From contig CALSTB010000003.1 in the NCBI GenBank assembly GCA_943789165.1, positions 1-64,000 of the forward strand: a stretch of DNA of 64,000 nt, read 5' to 3'. Shown piece by piece: positions 38,316 through 47,360 of the stretch; the first letter of the stretch is position 1; each line of letters begins with the position of its first letter. Source of the DNA: an uncultured Bacteroidia bacterium. Its GTDB lineage: Bacteria; Bacteroidota; Bacteroidia; NS11-12g; UBA9320. Below the pieces are notes generated by a model that saw only the letters and a program-made list of their open reading frames with translations, searched no databases and was not told where the DNA came from. A program made the position numbers and the translations under genes.

Positions 38316-40847
38316 ATGAAACAGTTTAGCACAAGTCTTTGCGTGATGTTGTTAGTTTTAACCAACTGGAACCAAGCTTTTGCTCAACTTAAGATCGACG
38401 ATCCCGTTGAAATCGACTATTCAAACCCAAAAGAATACATTATCGGAGGATGCTCTGTCCGTGGTGCTGTTACCCTAGATCCAAACATTGTGGCACATAT
38501 TTCTGGATTGGCAACCGGCTTAAAAATAAAAGTGCCAGGCGACCAAGTAAGTCGAGCGATTGAATCCATTTGGAGACAACAGATCTACTCCAATGTTGAA
38601 ATTTTGGTGACCGGTGTTAAAGCTGATACCATCTATTTCTTAATCCAATTACAAGAGCGAGCAAAACTGTCTAAATACTCTATAAGAGGCCTGAACAAGA
38701 CCGAAACCAAAAATATTAGAGAAGAGATTTCGTTAAAAAGAGGTCAGATCATTACGGAAAACCTTATTGATAAAACGCGGAAAGAAATAGAAGCGTATTA
38801 CTTCGAAAAAGGCTTTTATAATGCCTTTGTTGACATAGCTGCGGATGATGACACGAGTATTTTCAATTCCAAAATGTTGCGAATACACGTCAAAAAAGGC
38901 CGTAGAGTGAAGGTTCAAGAAATTTTCGTTGTTGGAAACGACAGTGTAAAAGACCAAAAAATCAAACAGGTCATTAAACCGAAGCAGAAAAAAGGAAAAA
39001 TCAATCCATTTGCTTCGTCCAAACTTGTTCAGAGTGAATACGACATAGAAAAGAAAAATATTGAAACCCTATATCTAGCATTGGGTTATCGAGATGCAGA
39101 ATTGGTCAGGGACAGTATTTCAAGAGTCAGTGCCAACCGAGTGAACATCCATTTAAAAGTAAAAGAAGGTAAGAAATATTACTTCCGAAACATTGAGTGG
39201 TCGGGAAATACGAAATACACTTCTGGTAGATTAGATACCGTTCTTAACATCAAAAAAGGAGACATTTTCAATCAAGCAAAACTAGAAACTCGGTTGTTTA
39301 TGAATCCTTCTGGACTAGACATATCCAGTATTTACATGGATGATGGTTATTTATTCTTTAACATTAGTCCGGTTGAAACCAACGTTGAAAACGACAGCAT
39401 CGATTTAGAAATACGTATCTACGAAGGAAAGCAAGCGACCATCAACAAGGTAATAATTACGGGTAACGACAAAACAAGTGACTTTGTCATCCTCAGGGCG
39501 CTGCGAACGAAGCCTGGACAGAAATTTAGTCGAACGGATATTCAACGATCAATGCGGGAATTAGCAGCACTGACGTATTTTGATCCAGAGCAACTGGATG
39601 TAAATCCTATCCCGAATCCAGCAAACGGAACCGTTGATATCGAATACAAGGTGGTTGAAAAACCATCGGATCAGATTGAAGCAAGTGGCGGCTTTGGTGG
39701 TGGCTTTGGTTTTGTTGGAACCGTGGGCTTAAGCTTAAACAACTTTTCGACTCGAAAAATGCTAAAAGGTGATTGGAATCCAATTCCTACTGGAGATGGC
39801 CAAAGATTAACCGTTAGAGCGCAATCAAACGGTTTGCCTTACCAATCTTATAACTTTTCATTTACAGAGCCTTGGTTGGGCGGTAAAAAGCCAAATTCGC
39901 TTACTGCGAGTGTATATTACTCTCGCCAAACAAGCCAAGCAAGCTTTTTAGTGAAAGACGACCCAAACAGACAAAGACTACACACCACTGGTGCGTCAAT
40001 GGTTTACGGTAAATTGCTTAAATGGCCAGATGATTTCTTTACTTGGAGTCACTCATTGAGTTACCAGAAATACAAATTAGAAAACTGGCAAGCCTTTGGT
40101 TCGTCTGAAATTGGGTATACCGATGGAATATCTAATAGCTTTTCGTACAACACGATATTATCTCGAAACTCGACCTCTGCCCCAATCTACCCTCAAAGCG
40201 GATCACAGTTTTCACTTTCGATACAAGCAACCTTGCCTCATTCACTTTTTGGCGACAAAGATTACAAAACCATTTCGCCAGAGGAAAAATACAAATGGGT
40301 TGAATACCACAAATGGAAATTCAACGCCAGCTGGTTTATGAACGCAGTAGATAAATTGGTATTTGTACCACACTTTGAAACTGGTATCATTGGATTGTAC
40401 AACAAAGACGTTGGATACTCTCCTTTTGAACAATTTAGAGTTGGAGGATCAGGATTTGGTTCATGGGCGGTGTATGGAACCGAAATCATTCCTCAAAAAG
40501 GATATGGCGAAGGAGAAATTTCTAGCGATGGACCAGGAAGTTCTAATGGCGACGATGCAGATCCATTGTATGCCAAATACTCAATTGAAATGCGTTATCC
40601 ATTGTCGCTGAATCCAAATGCAACCGTATATGGATACACTTATTTTGAAGCTGGTAATACATGGAATAAAGTACGAGAATACAACCCATTTGAATTGCGT
40701 CGTGCAGTAGGTGTGGGTGTGAGAATGTACTTACCTATGTTTGGCTTGTTAGGCTTTGACTATGGGTTCGGTCTAGACAAGGCAACTCAAAATGGCAAGT
40801 TCGGAGAAAAAGGCCAGTTCCTATTCTCGATTGGTCAAACCTTCTAA
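38316..40847 (+). CDS. bamA: Outer-membrane protein assembly factor BamA
   Basis: 843 residues from the ATG at 38316, chosen because it begins a signal peptide (MKQFSTSLCVMLLVLTN... AFA) and avoids overlapping uppS. About five POTRA domains occupy ~55-430 (e.g. GLNKTETKNIREEISLKRG). The 16-strand barrel follows, with the loop-6 region QFRVGGSGFGSWAVYG and a terminal FLFSIGQTF ending in Phe. It is the core of the BAM complex. Tail-to-tail with the M16 peptidase, leaving one base between the stops. Confidence 0.95.
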   Translation: MKQFSTSLCVMLLVLTNWNQAFAQLKIDDPVEIDYSNPKEYIIGGCSVRGAVTLDPNIVAHISGLATGLKIKVPGDQVSRAIESIWRQQIYSNVEILVTGVKADTIYFLIQLQERAKLSKYSIRGLNKTETKNIREEISLKRGQIITENLIDKTRKEIEAYYFEKGFYNAFVDIAADDDTSIFNSKMLRIHVKKGRRVKVQEIFVVGNDSVKDQKIKQVIKPKQKKGKINPFASSKLVQSEYDIEKKNIETLYLALGYRDAELVRDSISRVSANRVNIHLKVKEGKKYYFRNIEWSGNTKYTSGRLDTVLNIKKGDIFNQAKLETRLFMNPSGLDISSIYMDDGYLFFNISPVETNVENDSIDLEIRIYEGKQATINKVIITGNDKTSDFVILRALRTKPGQKFSRTDIQRSMRELAALTYFDPEQLDVNPIPNPANGTVDIEYKVVEKPSDQIEASGGFGGGFGFVGTVGLSLNNFSTRKMLKGDWNPIPTGDGQRLTVRAQSNGLPYQSYNFSFTEPWLGGKKPNSLTASVYYSRQTSQASFLVKDDPNRQRLHTTGASMVYGKLLKWPDDFFTWSHSLSYQKYKLENWQAFGSSEIGYTDGISNSFSYNTILSRNSTSAPIYPQSGSQFSLSIQATLPHSLFGDKDYKTISPEEKYKWVEYHKWKFNASWFMNAVDKLVFVPHFETGIIGLYNKDVGYSPFEQFRVGGSGFGSWAVYGTEIIPQKGYGEGEISSDGPGSSNGDDADPLYAKYSIEMRYPLSLNPNATVYGYTYFEAGNTWNKVREYNPFELRRAVGVGVRMYLPMFGLLGFDYGFGLDKATQNGKFGEKGQFLFSIGQTF

Positions 40848-40848
40848 G

Positions 40849-42078
40849 CTATTTCGGAACGTAGGTTAAGAAATTCATTTTATCAGGATGTAGAATTTCG
40901 TTGGCAACGGATTGAAGTTGGTCGGATGTTATGTCTTCAATCTTTTGAAGAACAGATTCAAGTGAGTCCACGTATCCCAAATCCAAAAGACTTCTGCCAA
41001 TGACAAACATCAAACTACTATTGCTTTCTTCGGCCATAATCATCTGACCTCGAAACTGGGTTTTATACTTTTTTAGCAAATTGTCCTTGATTGGTTGAGC
41101 TTTGATTAAATCCAACTCTTTCAACATGGCTTTGCGACTTCTATTCAAATTTCGTGGATCGGTGCCGTAATAAATCGTCAGAAACCCTGAGTCTGTTAAA
41201 CTTTGTAAGCTGCAATCAACTCCGTACGTATAGGCATGTTTCTCACGCAATTTTAGGTTCAGCGTTGAGTTCAATCCTGGTCCACCCAAGATATTCGACA
41301 ACAACATGAGGGCTGGCCGATCTTGGTGATCTAAGGCATAGGCATCACACCCCATTAACACATGGGCTTGTGAGAATCCGTTTTCAGTTACCACGTCAAA
41401 TGACTTACGTAGTTGTGGAGATTCCCGTTTAACCGTTCCACTCTTCACTACAATGTCTTGCATGTATTTTTCGCATACGCGAATGGCTTTTTCAACCTTT
41501 ATGGGTGCCACAACAACCAGAACAATTTCATTAGAAAAATACCGCTGATCTACAAAGTCCGAAATGTCGTTTGAGGAGAAACCCAACACCGACTCCTTAG
41601 AACCTAGGATATTGTTTCCTAATGGATGTTCACCATAAAACATTTCTTGAAATTCATCGAAAATGCGTTCGTCAGGCGAGTCAAGGTACATGTCAATTTC
41701 TTCACACACCACCTTTTTTTCCTTTTCTAAAGGTTTGCTCGGAAAACTTGAATTGAAGGTAACATCCACCAACAATTCAATACAACGCTCAAAATGGTCT
41801 TTTACAACACTTGCATGTACAACCGTTTTGTCTTTGGTCGTGAAAGCGTTCAAATCTCCTCCAACTACTTCCAACCGATTTAAAACTTGATTCGTATTTC
41901 GCTTGTTGGTGCCTTTAAACAACATGTGTTCTAAAAGGTGAGCTAAGCCAACCTGAGAAGGCAGTTCGTCACGAGATCCTGCATTAATAAAAAATCCACA
42001 GTGCGCAATTTGCGTGTTCTGTGTTTGTTTAAATGCTAAGCGTAAACCGTTTGAAAAAGTATGGAGTGTGTATTCCAA
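40849..42078 (-). CDS. M16-family zinc metallopeptidase
   Basis: 409 residues, a single two-domain M16 unit. The inverted zinc motif HLLEHMLFKG (~48) has both His and the catalytic Glu; the third ligand is the Glu in VVCEEIDMY (~125). The C-terminal half has the typical R/Y region HAYTYGVDCSL. No signal peptide, so it is probably cytoplasmic. It follows nitronate monooxygenase by 37 nt. Confidence 0.93.
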   Translation of the reverse strand: MEYTLHTFSNGLRLAFKQTQNTQIAHCGFFINAGSRDELPSQVGLAHLLEHMLFKGTNKRNTNQVLNRLEVVGGDLNAFTTKDKTVVHASVVKDHFERCIELLVDVTFNSSFPSKPLEKEKKVVCEEIDMYLDSPDERIFDEFQEMFYGEHPLGNNILGSKESVLGFSSNDISDFVDQRYFSNEIVLVVVAPIKVEKAIRVCEKYMQDIVVKSGTVKRESPQLRKSFDVVTENGFSQAHVLMGCDAYALDHQDRPALMLLSNILGGPGLNSTLNLKLREKHAYTYGVDCSLQSLTDSGFLTIYYGTDPRNLNRSRKAMLKELDLIKAQPIKDNLLKKYKTQFRGQMIMAEESNSSLMFVIGRSLLDLGYVDSLESVLQKIEDITSDQLQSVANEILHPDKMNFLTYVPK

Positions 42079-42115
42079 TTTGGTGAAATAAAGCTGCGAA
42101 GAAACAACATTTAAA

Positions 42116-43063
42116 TTATAATAAATGTTTGGCCGCTTCGGTTACAGTCGAATTGTAGTCATTTACAATTTCAGTAACAATGTCGGCAACTGTTTCTGTT
42201 TCAGAAATCATGCTACTGACTTGCCCTATCTCCAACTCCCCTTCTTCCAAATCACCCAAAAACATGCCTTTCTTTGCCCGAGCTCGTCCTAGTAATTCAA
42301 GCTTTTGCTCTTTGGTAGCACAGGCATCATAAGCCAACTCCAAATCGTTAAAAAACTTATTTCGCAACAAACGCACAGGAACAATGTCCTTTAGCATGAG
42401 CTTGGTATCTCCCTCTTTCGCTTTTCGAATGGCCTCTTTAAAATTTTCATGTGCACTAGATTCAACGCAGGCAGCAAACCTAGAACCGATTTGAACGCCC
42501 TCTGCTCCTAGCGCCATGGCTGCAACCATTGACTTTCCACTCGCTATTCCACCTGCGGCGATTACAGGTATCTTCACTTTCGACGTAATTTCAGGGATCA
42601 AACACATGGTTGTCGTCTCCTCCTTGCCATTGTGTCCACCAGCTTCAAAACCTTCTGCAACAATTGCATCAACCCCGGCCGCTTCGGCCTTTAATGCAAA
42701 TTTCGTGTTGGCGATTACATGAACCACTGTGATTCCGTGTTCTTTGAGTTTTGGCGTCCAAATGGCTGGATTTCCTGCAGAAGTGATGACTACTTTCACG
42801 CCTCTTCGTACGATGATTGCCATCAATTTTTCAATGTCAGGATATAACAACGGAACATTCACACCAAAGGGTTTGTCTGTTGTATCTTGAAGTTTTTCGA
42901 TATGTTCTTCCAGGATTTCCGGATACATGGAACCAGCACCGATTATCCCTAAACAACCAGATTCACAAGCTGCGGAAGCTAATTTCCAACCACTGCACCA
43001 AATCATTCCTGCTTGAACAATGGGATATTGAATTTGAAACAAGTCGGTAATTCTATTTTTCAT
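42116..43063 (-). CDS. FMN-dependent nitronate monooxygenase-like oxidoreductase
   Basis: 315 residues, TIM-barrel FMN enzyme of the 2-nitropropane dioxygenase family. N-terminal IQYPIVQAGMIWCSG, the GFEAGGHNGKEE loop, and the phosphate-binding IAAGGIASGKSMVAAMALGAEGVQIGSRF (in parts). Family members detoxify alkyl nitronates; related ones act as FabK-like enoyl reductases, so the exact substrate is uncertain. Its start overlaps aroQ by 11 nt. Confidence 0.88.
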   Translation of the reverse strand: MKNRITDLFQIQYPIVQAGMIWCSGWKLASAACESGCLGIIGAGSMYPEILEEHIEKLQDTTDKPFGVNVPLLYPDIEKLMAIIVRRGVKVVITSAGNPAIWTPKLKEHGITVVHVIANTKFALKAEAAGVDAIVAEGFEAGGHNGKEETTTMCLIPEITSKVKIPVIAAGGIASGKSMVAAMALGAEGVQIGSRFAACVESSAHENFKEAIRKAKEGDTKLMLKDIVPVRLLRNKFFNDLELAYDACATKEQKLELLGRARAKKGMFLGDLEEGELEIGQVSSMISETETVADIVTEIVNDYNSTVTEAAKHLL

Positions 43064-43487
43064 TTTCGTGTCGTGTGATATATTCCATTGCTAAACGATA
43101 ACCATCTAACCCAAAACCAAACAAACATGCTTCACAGTATTTGGCTAGTAAGTCGACATGTCGATCTTCCTCACGTTTGTAAATATTACTAATGTGAATA
43201 CCGATAACCTTCGCAGGAACCGCTGCTACTGCGTCGGCAATCGCAATCGAAGTATGTGTGTATGCCGCTGCATTTAAGATGATGTAATCCGACTTAAACC
43301 CATGTTCTTGAATCAATGTTACGATTTCACCTTCTATATTGCTTTGCGCATATGAAAACTCCGATGATGGGAATGACGACTTCAACTGATCCAATACTTC
43401 TTCAAATGTTGTACTTCCATAAATCTCCGGTTCTCGCTTACCAAGTAAGTTTAAGTTCGGACCGTGGATTATCGAGACGCTAGACAT
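43053..43487 (-). CDS. aroQ: Type II 3-dehydroquinate dehydratase
   Basis: 144 residues, the usual size. IHGPNLNLLGKREPEIYG with the catalytic Tyr in the lid, LNAAAYTHTSIAIADA and the HISNIYKREE motif with the catalytic His. Third step of chorismate synthesis in the shikimate pathway. First gene of a three-gene run with the NMO-like and M16 genes. Confidence 0.96.
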   Translation of the reverse strand: MSSVSIIHGPNLNLLGKREPEIYGSTTFEEVLDQLKSSFPSSEFSYAQSNIEGEIVTLIQEHGFKSDYIILNAAAYTHTSIAIADAVAAVPAKVIGIHISNIYKREEDRHVDLLAKYCEACLFGFGLDGYRLAMEYITRHENEK

Positions 43488-43663
43488 AGTCGCAATTTAA
43501 TTGCTAAGATTCAATCATTCAAAGAATAATTACGACATTCCTAATAAGTCAGAGTCAAACGTTTACAGGATGTTCGATGGCTTAATAAAACAACTCATAA
43601 TAAAAACATCACGTCACTGTAAACAAAGCTTCAACATCCGCTGAATTACGATATTTTTATGTA

Positions 43664-43672
43664 TAACTTTGC
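43664..43672 (+). promoter_or_regulatory. -7 promoter element for the PurF gene
   Basis: TAACTTTGC, an exact -7 box, ends 17 bp before the ATG at 43690; predicted leader ~12 nt. Confidence 0.6.
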
Positions 43673-43689
43673 GTGCTCAAACCTCCTAA

Positions 43690-45585
43690 ATGAGCGACCC
43701 AATAAAGCACGAATGCGGTGTAGCATTTATCCGTCTTTTAAAACCTCTAGAGTTTTATAAAGACAAGTACGGCTCTCATCTATATGGGCTGAAAAAACTC
43801 CAACTTTTAATGGCAAAACAGCTAAACCGTGGACAAGACGGAGCTGGTTTGGCCACGATTAAACTCAATCCAGAGTTTGGTAAACGATACGTTGCAAGAA
43901 AAAGGAGTAACAGTAAAAATGCACTACTCGACATCTTTGAAGAAATCATGACTGCGTATGCAGCTTTAGATCAAGATAAAGTCAATGACACGAAGTGGTT
44001 CAAAAAGAATTTTCCGTACGCTGGCGAATTGTTATTGGGACATTTACGTTATGGTACTCATGGTAAAAACAGTATAGAAAATATCCACCCGTTTTTCAGA
44101 CAAAACAACTGGATGAGTCGGTCGTTGGTTTTAGCTGGAAACTACAATTTGACTAACGTTGACGAACTTTACGAGTTGTTGATTACTTTAGGTCAGCATC
44201 CGAAGGAAATATCAGACAACGTAACTGTTCTTGAGAAAATTGGTCATTTCCTTGATGAGGAAAACGAGCGATTATTCCATGAATATAGAAAGGAAGACAT
44301 CGATGGTATCGAGATTGCCGCAAAAATCAAGTCCAACCTAAACCTTGCAAACGTTTTAAGAAGTGCTTTTAGAAACCTCGATGGTGGTTTCAACATGGTA
44401 GGAATGGTGGGCGATGGCAACACCTTTGTTTTAAGAGACAATTTGGGCATTAGACCGTCCTTCTACTATCAAGATGAAGAAGTATTTGTCGTAGCGTCTG
44501 AGAGGCCAGCCATTATGACGGCTTTTAATTGCAAAATCGATCAGATTAAAGAGCTGACTCCTGGATGTGCTTTGATTATTGATAGACAAGGCAATGTTCG
44601 AGAAGAACAAATCATTGCACCAGCGCTGGAGTTAAAGCGTTGTTCGTTTGAACGTATTTATTTTTCAAGAGGTAGTGACAAAGACATATATAATGAACGA
44701 CAGGAATTAGGTCGTAGGTTATCTCGCGTAATTCTTGACAAGCTGGATTATGATGTCCGGCCTGTTGTATTTAGTTACATCCCAAATACAGCAGCTACCA
44801 GTTTTTATGGAGTGGTGGATGGCGTATACAAATACATTGATCGTTATAAGCGAGAAGCTATTCTTAAATTGGGTGAAAACCCAACACCAGAAGAGCTAGA
44901 CAAAATATTAAGCATCAAAATTAGACGTGAAAAAATCCTTGTGAAGGATGCGAAAATGCGGACGTTTATCACCCAAGACAAAGACCGTGATTCAATGGTC
45001 GGTGATGGCTATGATGTTACCTATGGCGTTGTCGACACAAAACGTGATACGCTTGTTGTGGTAGATGATTCAATTGTTCGAGGTACCACGCTTAAAAAAT
45101 CCATTTTACGCATCTTAGACCGCTTAGGTCCAAGAAAAGTGGTGGTTGCCAGTAGTGCTCCAATCATTAAATATCCTGATTGTTATGGTATCGACATGAG
45201 TCGGATGAACGAATTCATTGCGTTTAAAGCGGTGTTGAAATTATTGGAACGTACTAACCAAATGCATAAGTTGGATGAAGTGTACAAGGAATGTTTAAAC
45301 CAATTGAAGCTCCCTGCTGAAGAACAAAGAAATGCGGTAAAAGACCTATATGCTTTGTTCAGTGATGACGAACTTACGGATGAAATTGCACGCTTGGTGA
45401 CTCCACCAGACATGCGGGCAGAAGTACACATCGTCTATCAAAAAGTGGAAGATTTACATAAAGCCTGCCCCAATCATTTGGGGGATTGGTATTTCACGGG
45501 CAACTATCCAACTCCAGGTGGGACCAAGGTCGTAAACAAGTCGTTTGTATACTATATGGAAGGCAACAACAAACGCGCTTATTAA
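43690..45585 (+). CDS. purF: Amidophosphoribosyltransferase, long Bacteroidota form
   Basis: 631 residues, versus ~500 for typical PurF. The N-terminal nucleophile glutaminase domain starts MSDPIKHECGVAFI, so Cys9 would be exposed by propeptide removal. LNRGQDGAGLA and LGHLRYGTHG follow. The C-terminal PRT domain has the PRPP loop VVVDDSIVRGTTLK (~460) and YGIDMS. Extra length comes from insertions in the glutaminase domain and between domains. It should make phosphoribosylamine for purines, though some long forms co-exist with a standard PurF and may differ. Confidence 0.85.
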   Translation: MSDPIKHECGVAFIRLLKPLEFYKDKYGSHLYGLKKLQLLMAKQLNRGQDGAGLATIKLNPEFGKRYVARKRSNSKNALLDIFEEIMTAYAALDQDKVNDTKWFKKNFPYAGELLLGHLRYGTHGKNSIENIHPFFRQNNWMSRSLVLAGNYNLTNVDELYELLITLGQHPKEISDNVTVLEKIGHFLDEENERLFHEYRKEDIDGIEIAAKIKSNLNLANVLRSAFRNLDGGFNMVGMVGDGNTFVLRDNLGIRPSFYYQDEEVFVVASERPAIMTAFNCKIDQIKELTPGCALIIDRQGNVREEQIIAPALELKRCSFERIYFSRGSDKDIYNERQELGRRLSRVILDKLDYDVRPVVFSYIPNTAATSFYGVVDGVYKYIDRYKREAILKLGENPTPEELDKILSIKIRREKILVKDAKMRTFITQDKDRDSMVGDGYDVTYGVVDTKRDTLVVVDDSIVRGTTLKKSILRILDRLGPRKVVVASSAPIIKYPDCYGIDMSRMNEFIAFKAVLKLLERTNQMHKLDEVYKECLNQLKLPAEEQRNAVKDLYALFSDDELTDEIARLVTPPDMRAEVHIVYQKVEDLHKACPNHLGDWYFTGNYPTPGGTKVVNKSFVYYMEGNNKRAY

Positions 45586-45619
45586 TTCAATATTATTTGG
45601 TTGAAAAAGTACTGCTAGT

Positions 45620-46549
45620 TTAAACCGTATACTGTTCGTACCAGTCAAATTTGTTCTGAATAATATGCTCCTTTTCCTTATTGAGGTAGGCTAATAATGC
45701 AGATGACACTGGAGCGTGTTTCTTACCTTTTAACCAAATTAACCTCCACGTGGTTTTAATGGGTAAACCTTTTACAGGAATAATTTTTAACTCTTTATTT
45801 CGCAACTCATTTTTTATCCCGATTAACGGCATAATCGAACACCCCAATCCCGCAAGAATCGCCTGTTTAACGGCTTCGTTAGAAGTCAACTCCAATTTTT
45901 TCTGGACGGTAATCTCATTGTTTTCAATAAACCTAGACATCGTCTGTCGTGTTCCTGATCCCGTTTCCCGGAATATCAATGGAATATTTTGAAACAATTT
46001 CTTGGTATTTTTGGCTTGATCAAATTCTGCGCTGGCGTTTCCTACAAGGTATAATTTGTTTGGCATAACATCTATGTATTCCACCGCCATTGCCTCTGGA
46101 AGTATGGAAACCAAGGCAAAATCAACCTCATTTTTTCCTAAACTTTGAGTGACTGCATTTTTATTGGTTACATCCATCTGTAACTCAACCCCACTATTTT
46201 TACTAATAAAATCCGAAATAAAATAAGGCATCACATATTTCCCGGTGGAAACAATTGACAGTTTTAGCTTACCCGTGAGCTGCCCTTTGTATGCCATTGT
46301 CTTATAATTTATAGCATACACTTGATTGATTATTTCTTTCGCTGACTCTGCTACTTCCCGCCCAAAATCAGTGATGTATATTCTTCTTCCAATCACCTCT
46401 GTTAATGGAATATCAAATTGATTTTGAAAGTTTTTTAACTGAATTGAAACAGCCGGTTGGGTTAGATGAAGTTCTGTAGAAGCTTTTGTTACACTCTCTT
46501 TTTCAACAACCTTCAAAAATATTTGCAACTGATTTAAAGTGTAGTCCAT
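45620..46549 (-). CDS. LysR-family transcriptional regulator
   Basis: 309 residues. N-terminal winged helix ~1-60 (LQIFLKVVEKESVTKASTEL, then HLTQPAVSIQLKNF) and a periplasmic-binding-like effector domain ~90-290 with LRNKELKIIPVKGLPI. It is divergent from the small-protein/SbtA genes, the usual arrangement for a LysR activator of a neighbouring transporter (compare CmpR/CcmR of bicarbonate uptake). A -7 box and a palindrome lie in the shared gap. Confidence 0.92.
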   Translation of the reverse strand: MDYTLNQLQIFLKVVEKESVTKASTELHLTQPAVSIQLKNFQNQFDIPLTEVIGRRIYITDFGREVAESAKEIINQVYAINYKTMAYKGQLTGKLKLSIVSTGKYVMPYFISDFISKNSGVELQMDVTNKNAVTQSLGKNEVDFALVSILPEAMAVEYIDVMPNKLYLVGNASAEFDQAKNTKKLFQNIPLIFRETGSGTRQTMSRFIENNEITVQKKLELTSNEAVKQAILAGLGCSIMPLIGIKNELRNKELKIIPVKGLPIKTTWRLIWLKGKKHAPVSSALLAYLNKEKEHIIQNKFDWYEQYTV

Positions 46550-46573
46550 AAATATATATTATGTTTCTTATTA

Positions 46574-46581
46574 CAAAGATA
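46574..46581 (-). promoter_or_regulatory. -7 promoter element for the LysR gene
   Basis: TATCTTTG on the minus strand, exact match, 24 bp before the LysR ATG. The palindrome at 46587-46610 covers its -33 region. Confidence 0.5.
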
Positions 46582-46586
46582 AATAA

Positions 46587-46610
46587 AACAGTATGACCTA
46601 TTCTACTGTT
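46587..46610. promoter_or_regulatory. Inverted repeat between LysR and the SbtA unit (candidate operator)
   Basis: AACAGTA-N10-TACTGTT, perfect 7-bp arms. It lies over the -33 region of the LysR promoter and 34 bp upstream of the first divergent start, as expected for a LysR binding site with autoregulation. Binding is inferred. Confidence 0.5.
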
Positions 46611-46644
46611 CTTTGCACTATTGAAATGCAAAATAAATAGAATT

Positions 46645-46809
46645 ATGACAAGTAAAATTCAAAAACCATTAATCCTTTTCACAGGCATTTTGACACTCAT
46701 AATATCCATAAGCATTCAGGATGCTTATTTGAAATCTACACTAGCAGCACTCTTAATATTGCTCATTGCTCGTTCGTACAAACAAACACACAATCTTAAA
46801 CATTCTTAA
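46645..46809 (+). CDS. Small two-helix membrane protein
   Basis: 54 residues from ATG 46645 (a TTG at 46621 would add eight). Two hydrophobic segments, ~8-25 (PLILFTGILTLIISISI) and ~30-45 (TLAALLILLIA), with a basic tail. No family recognised. It is 3 nt before the next small gene and in the same unit as the transporter. Confidence 0.6.
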   Translation: MTSKIQKPLILFTGILTLIISISIQDAYLKSTLAALLILLIARSYKQTHNLKHS

Positions 46810-46812
46810 ATT

Positions 46813-47151
46813 ATGACATCTACCAACAACATTAAATTGATTGAAGGCAATTTCAATCCAGACGAAGCGAAAGAAGTTTTACTATCGTTATTCAATCACA
46901 AAATACAATTTCACGAAGCAAAAAACTTCAGTTCTGAAATTCGCTTTGGCGTTGAAGACACCGTTGCAAAAAAGAGAGTTCCGGAATTGAAAGAAGGGAT
47001 TCGTCAAATTATTAACTTAATAGAAGAAGCCGAACACGAAGAACTGGATCTAGTGATTCGCTCTTCCATCTCCATTGGATTTAAGCAAAAATCCACTGAA
47101 AGCGAAAATCACATTGCTTCCAATACTGCATCATTAAATCAAACGGTATAA
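46813..47151 (+). CDS. Conserved hypothetical protein (112 residues)
   Basis: Soluble and acidic, no signal or TM helix. Starts MTSTNNIKLIEGNFNPDEAK; contains IQFHEAKNFSSEIRFG and KKRVPELKEGIRQIINLIEEAE, a helical hairpin pattern. I recall similar short proteins in many Bacteroidota, without known function. In this locus it lies between the LysR divergence and the SbtA transporter; it does not look like the PII-like SbtB. Confidence 0.75.
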   Translation: MTSTNNIKLIEGNFNPDEAKEVLLSLFNHKIQFHEAKNFSSEIRFGVEDTVAKKRVPELKEGIRQIINLIEEAEHEELDLVIRSSISIGFKQKSTESENHIASNTASLNQTV

Positions 47152-47360
47152 GAAATTCAACAATGGCCCCAAGATTCGTTTCATCTGTTTATACAATTAC
47201 ACATCGAGGGTGATATCAATATTTGGCTTGTTCTACGTCGCAATGAGGAAATTACAATTCAGTAATCATCACCACTGTGTTGATGCTCAATTAGACTCAA
47301 TAAGGAATTAGTCATCAAGGGGCCATTTAAACTAATTGTAAAACCAATCACAAACACACA

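Noticed and set aside
47152-47360. Small open frame before sbtA
   Set aside because: Only ~16 codons, no supporting start signal or homology.
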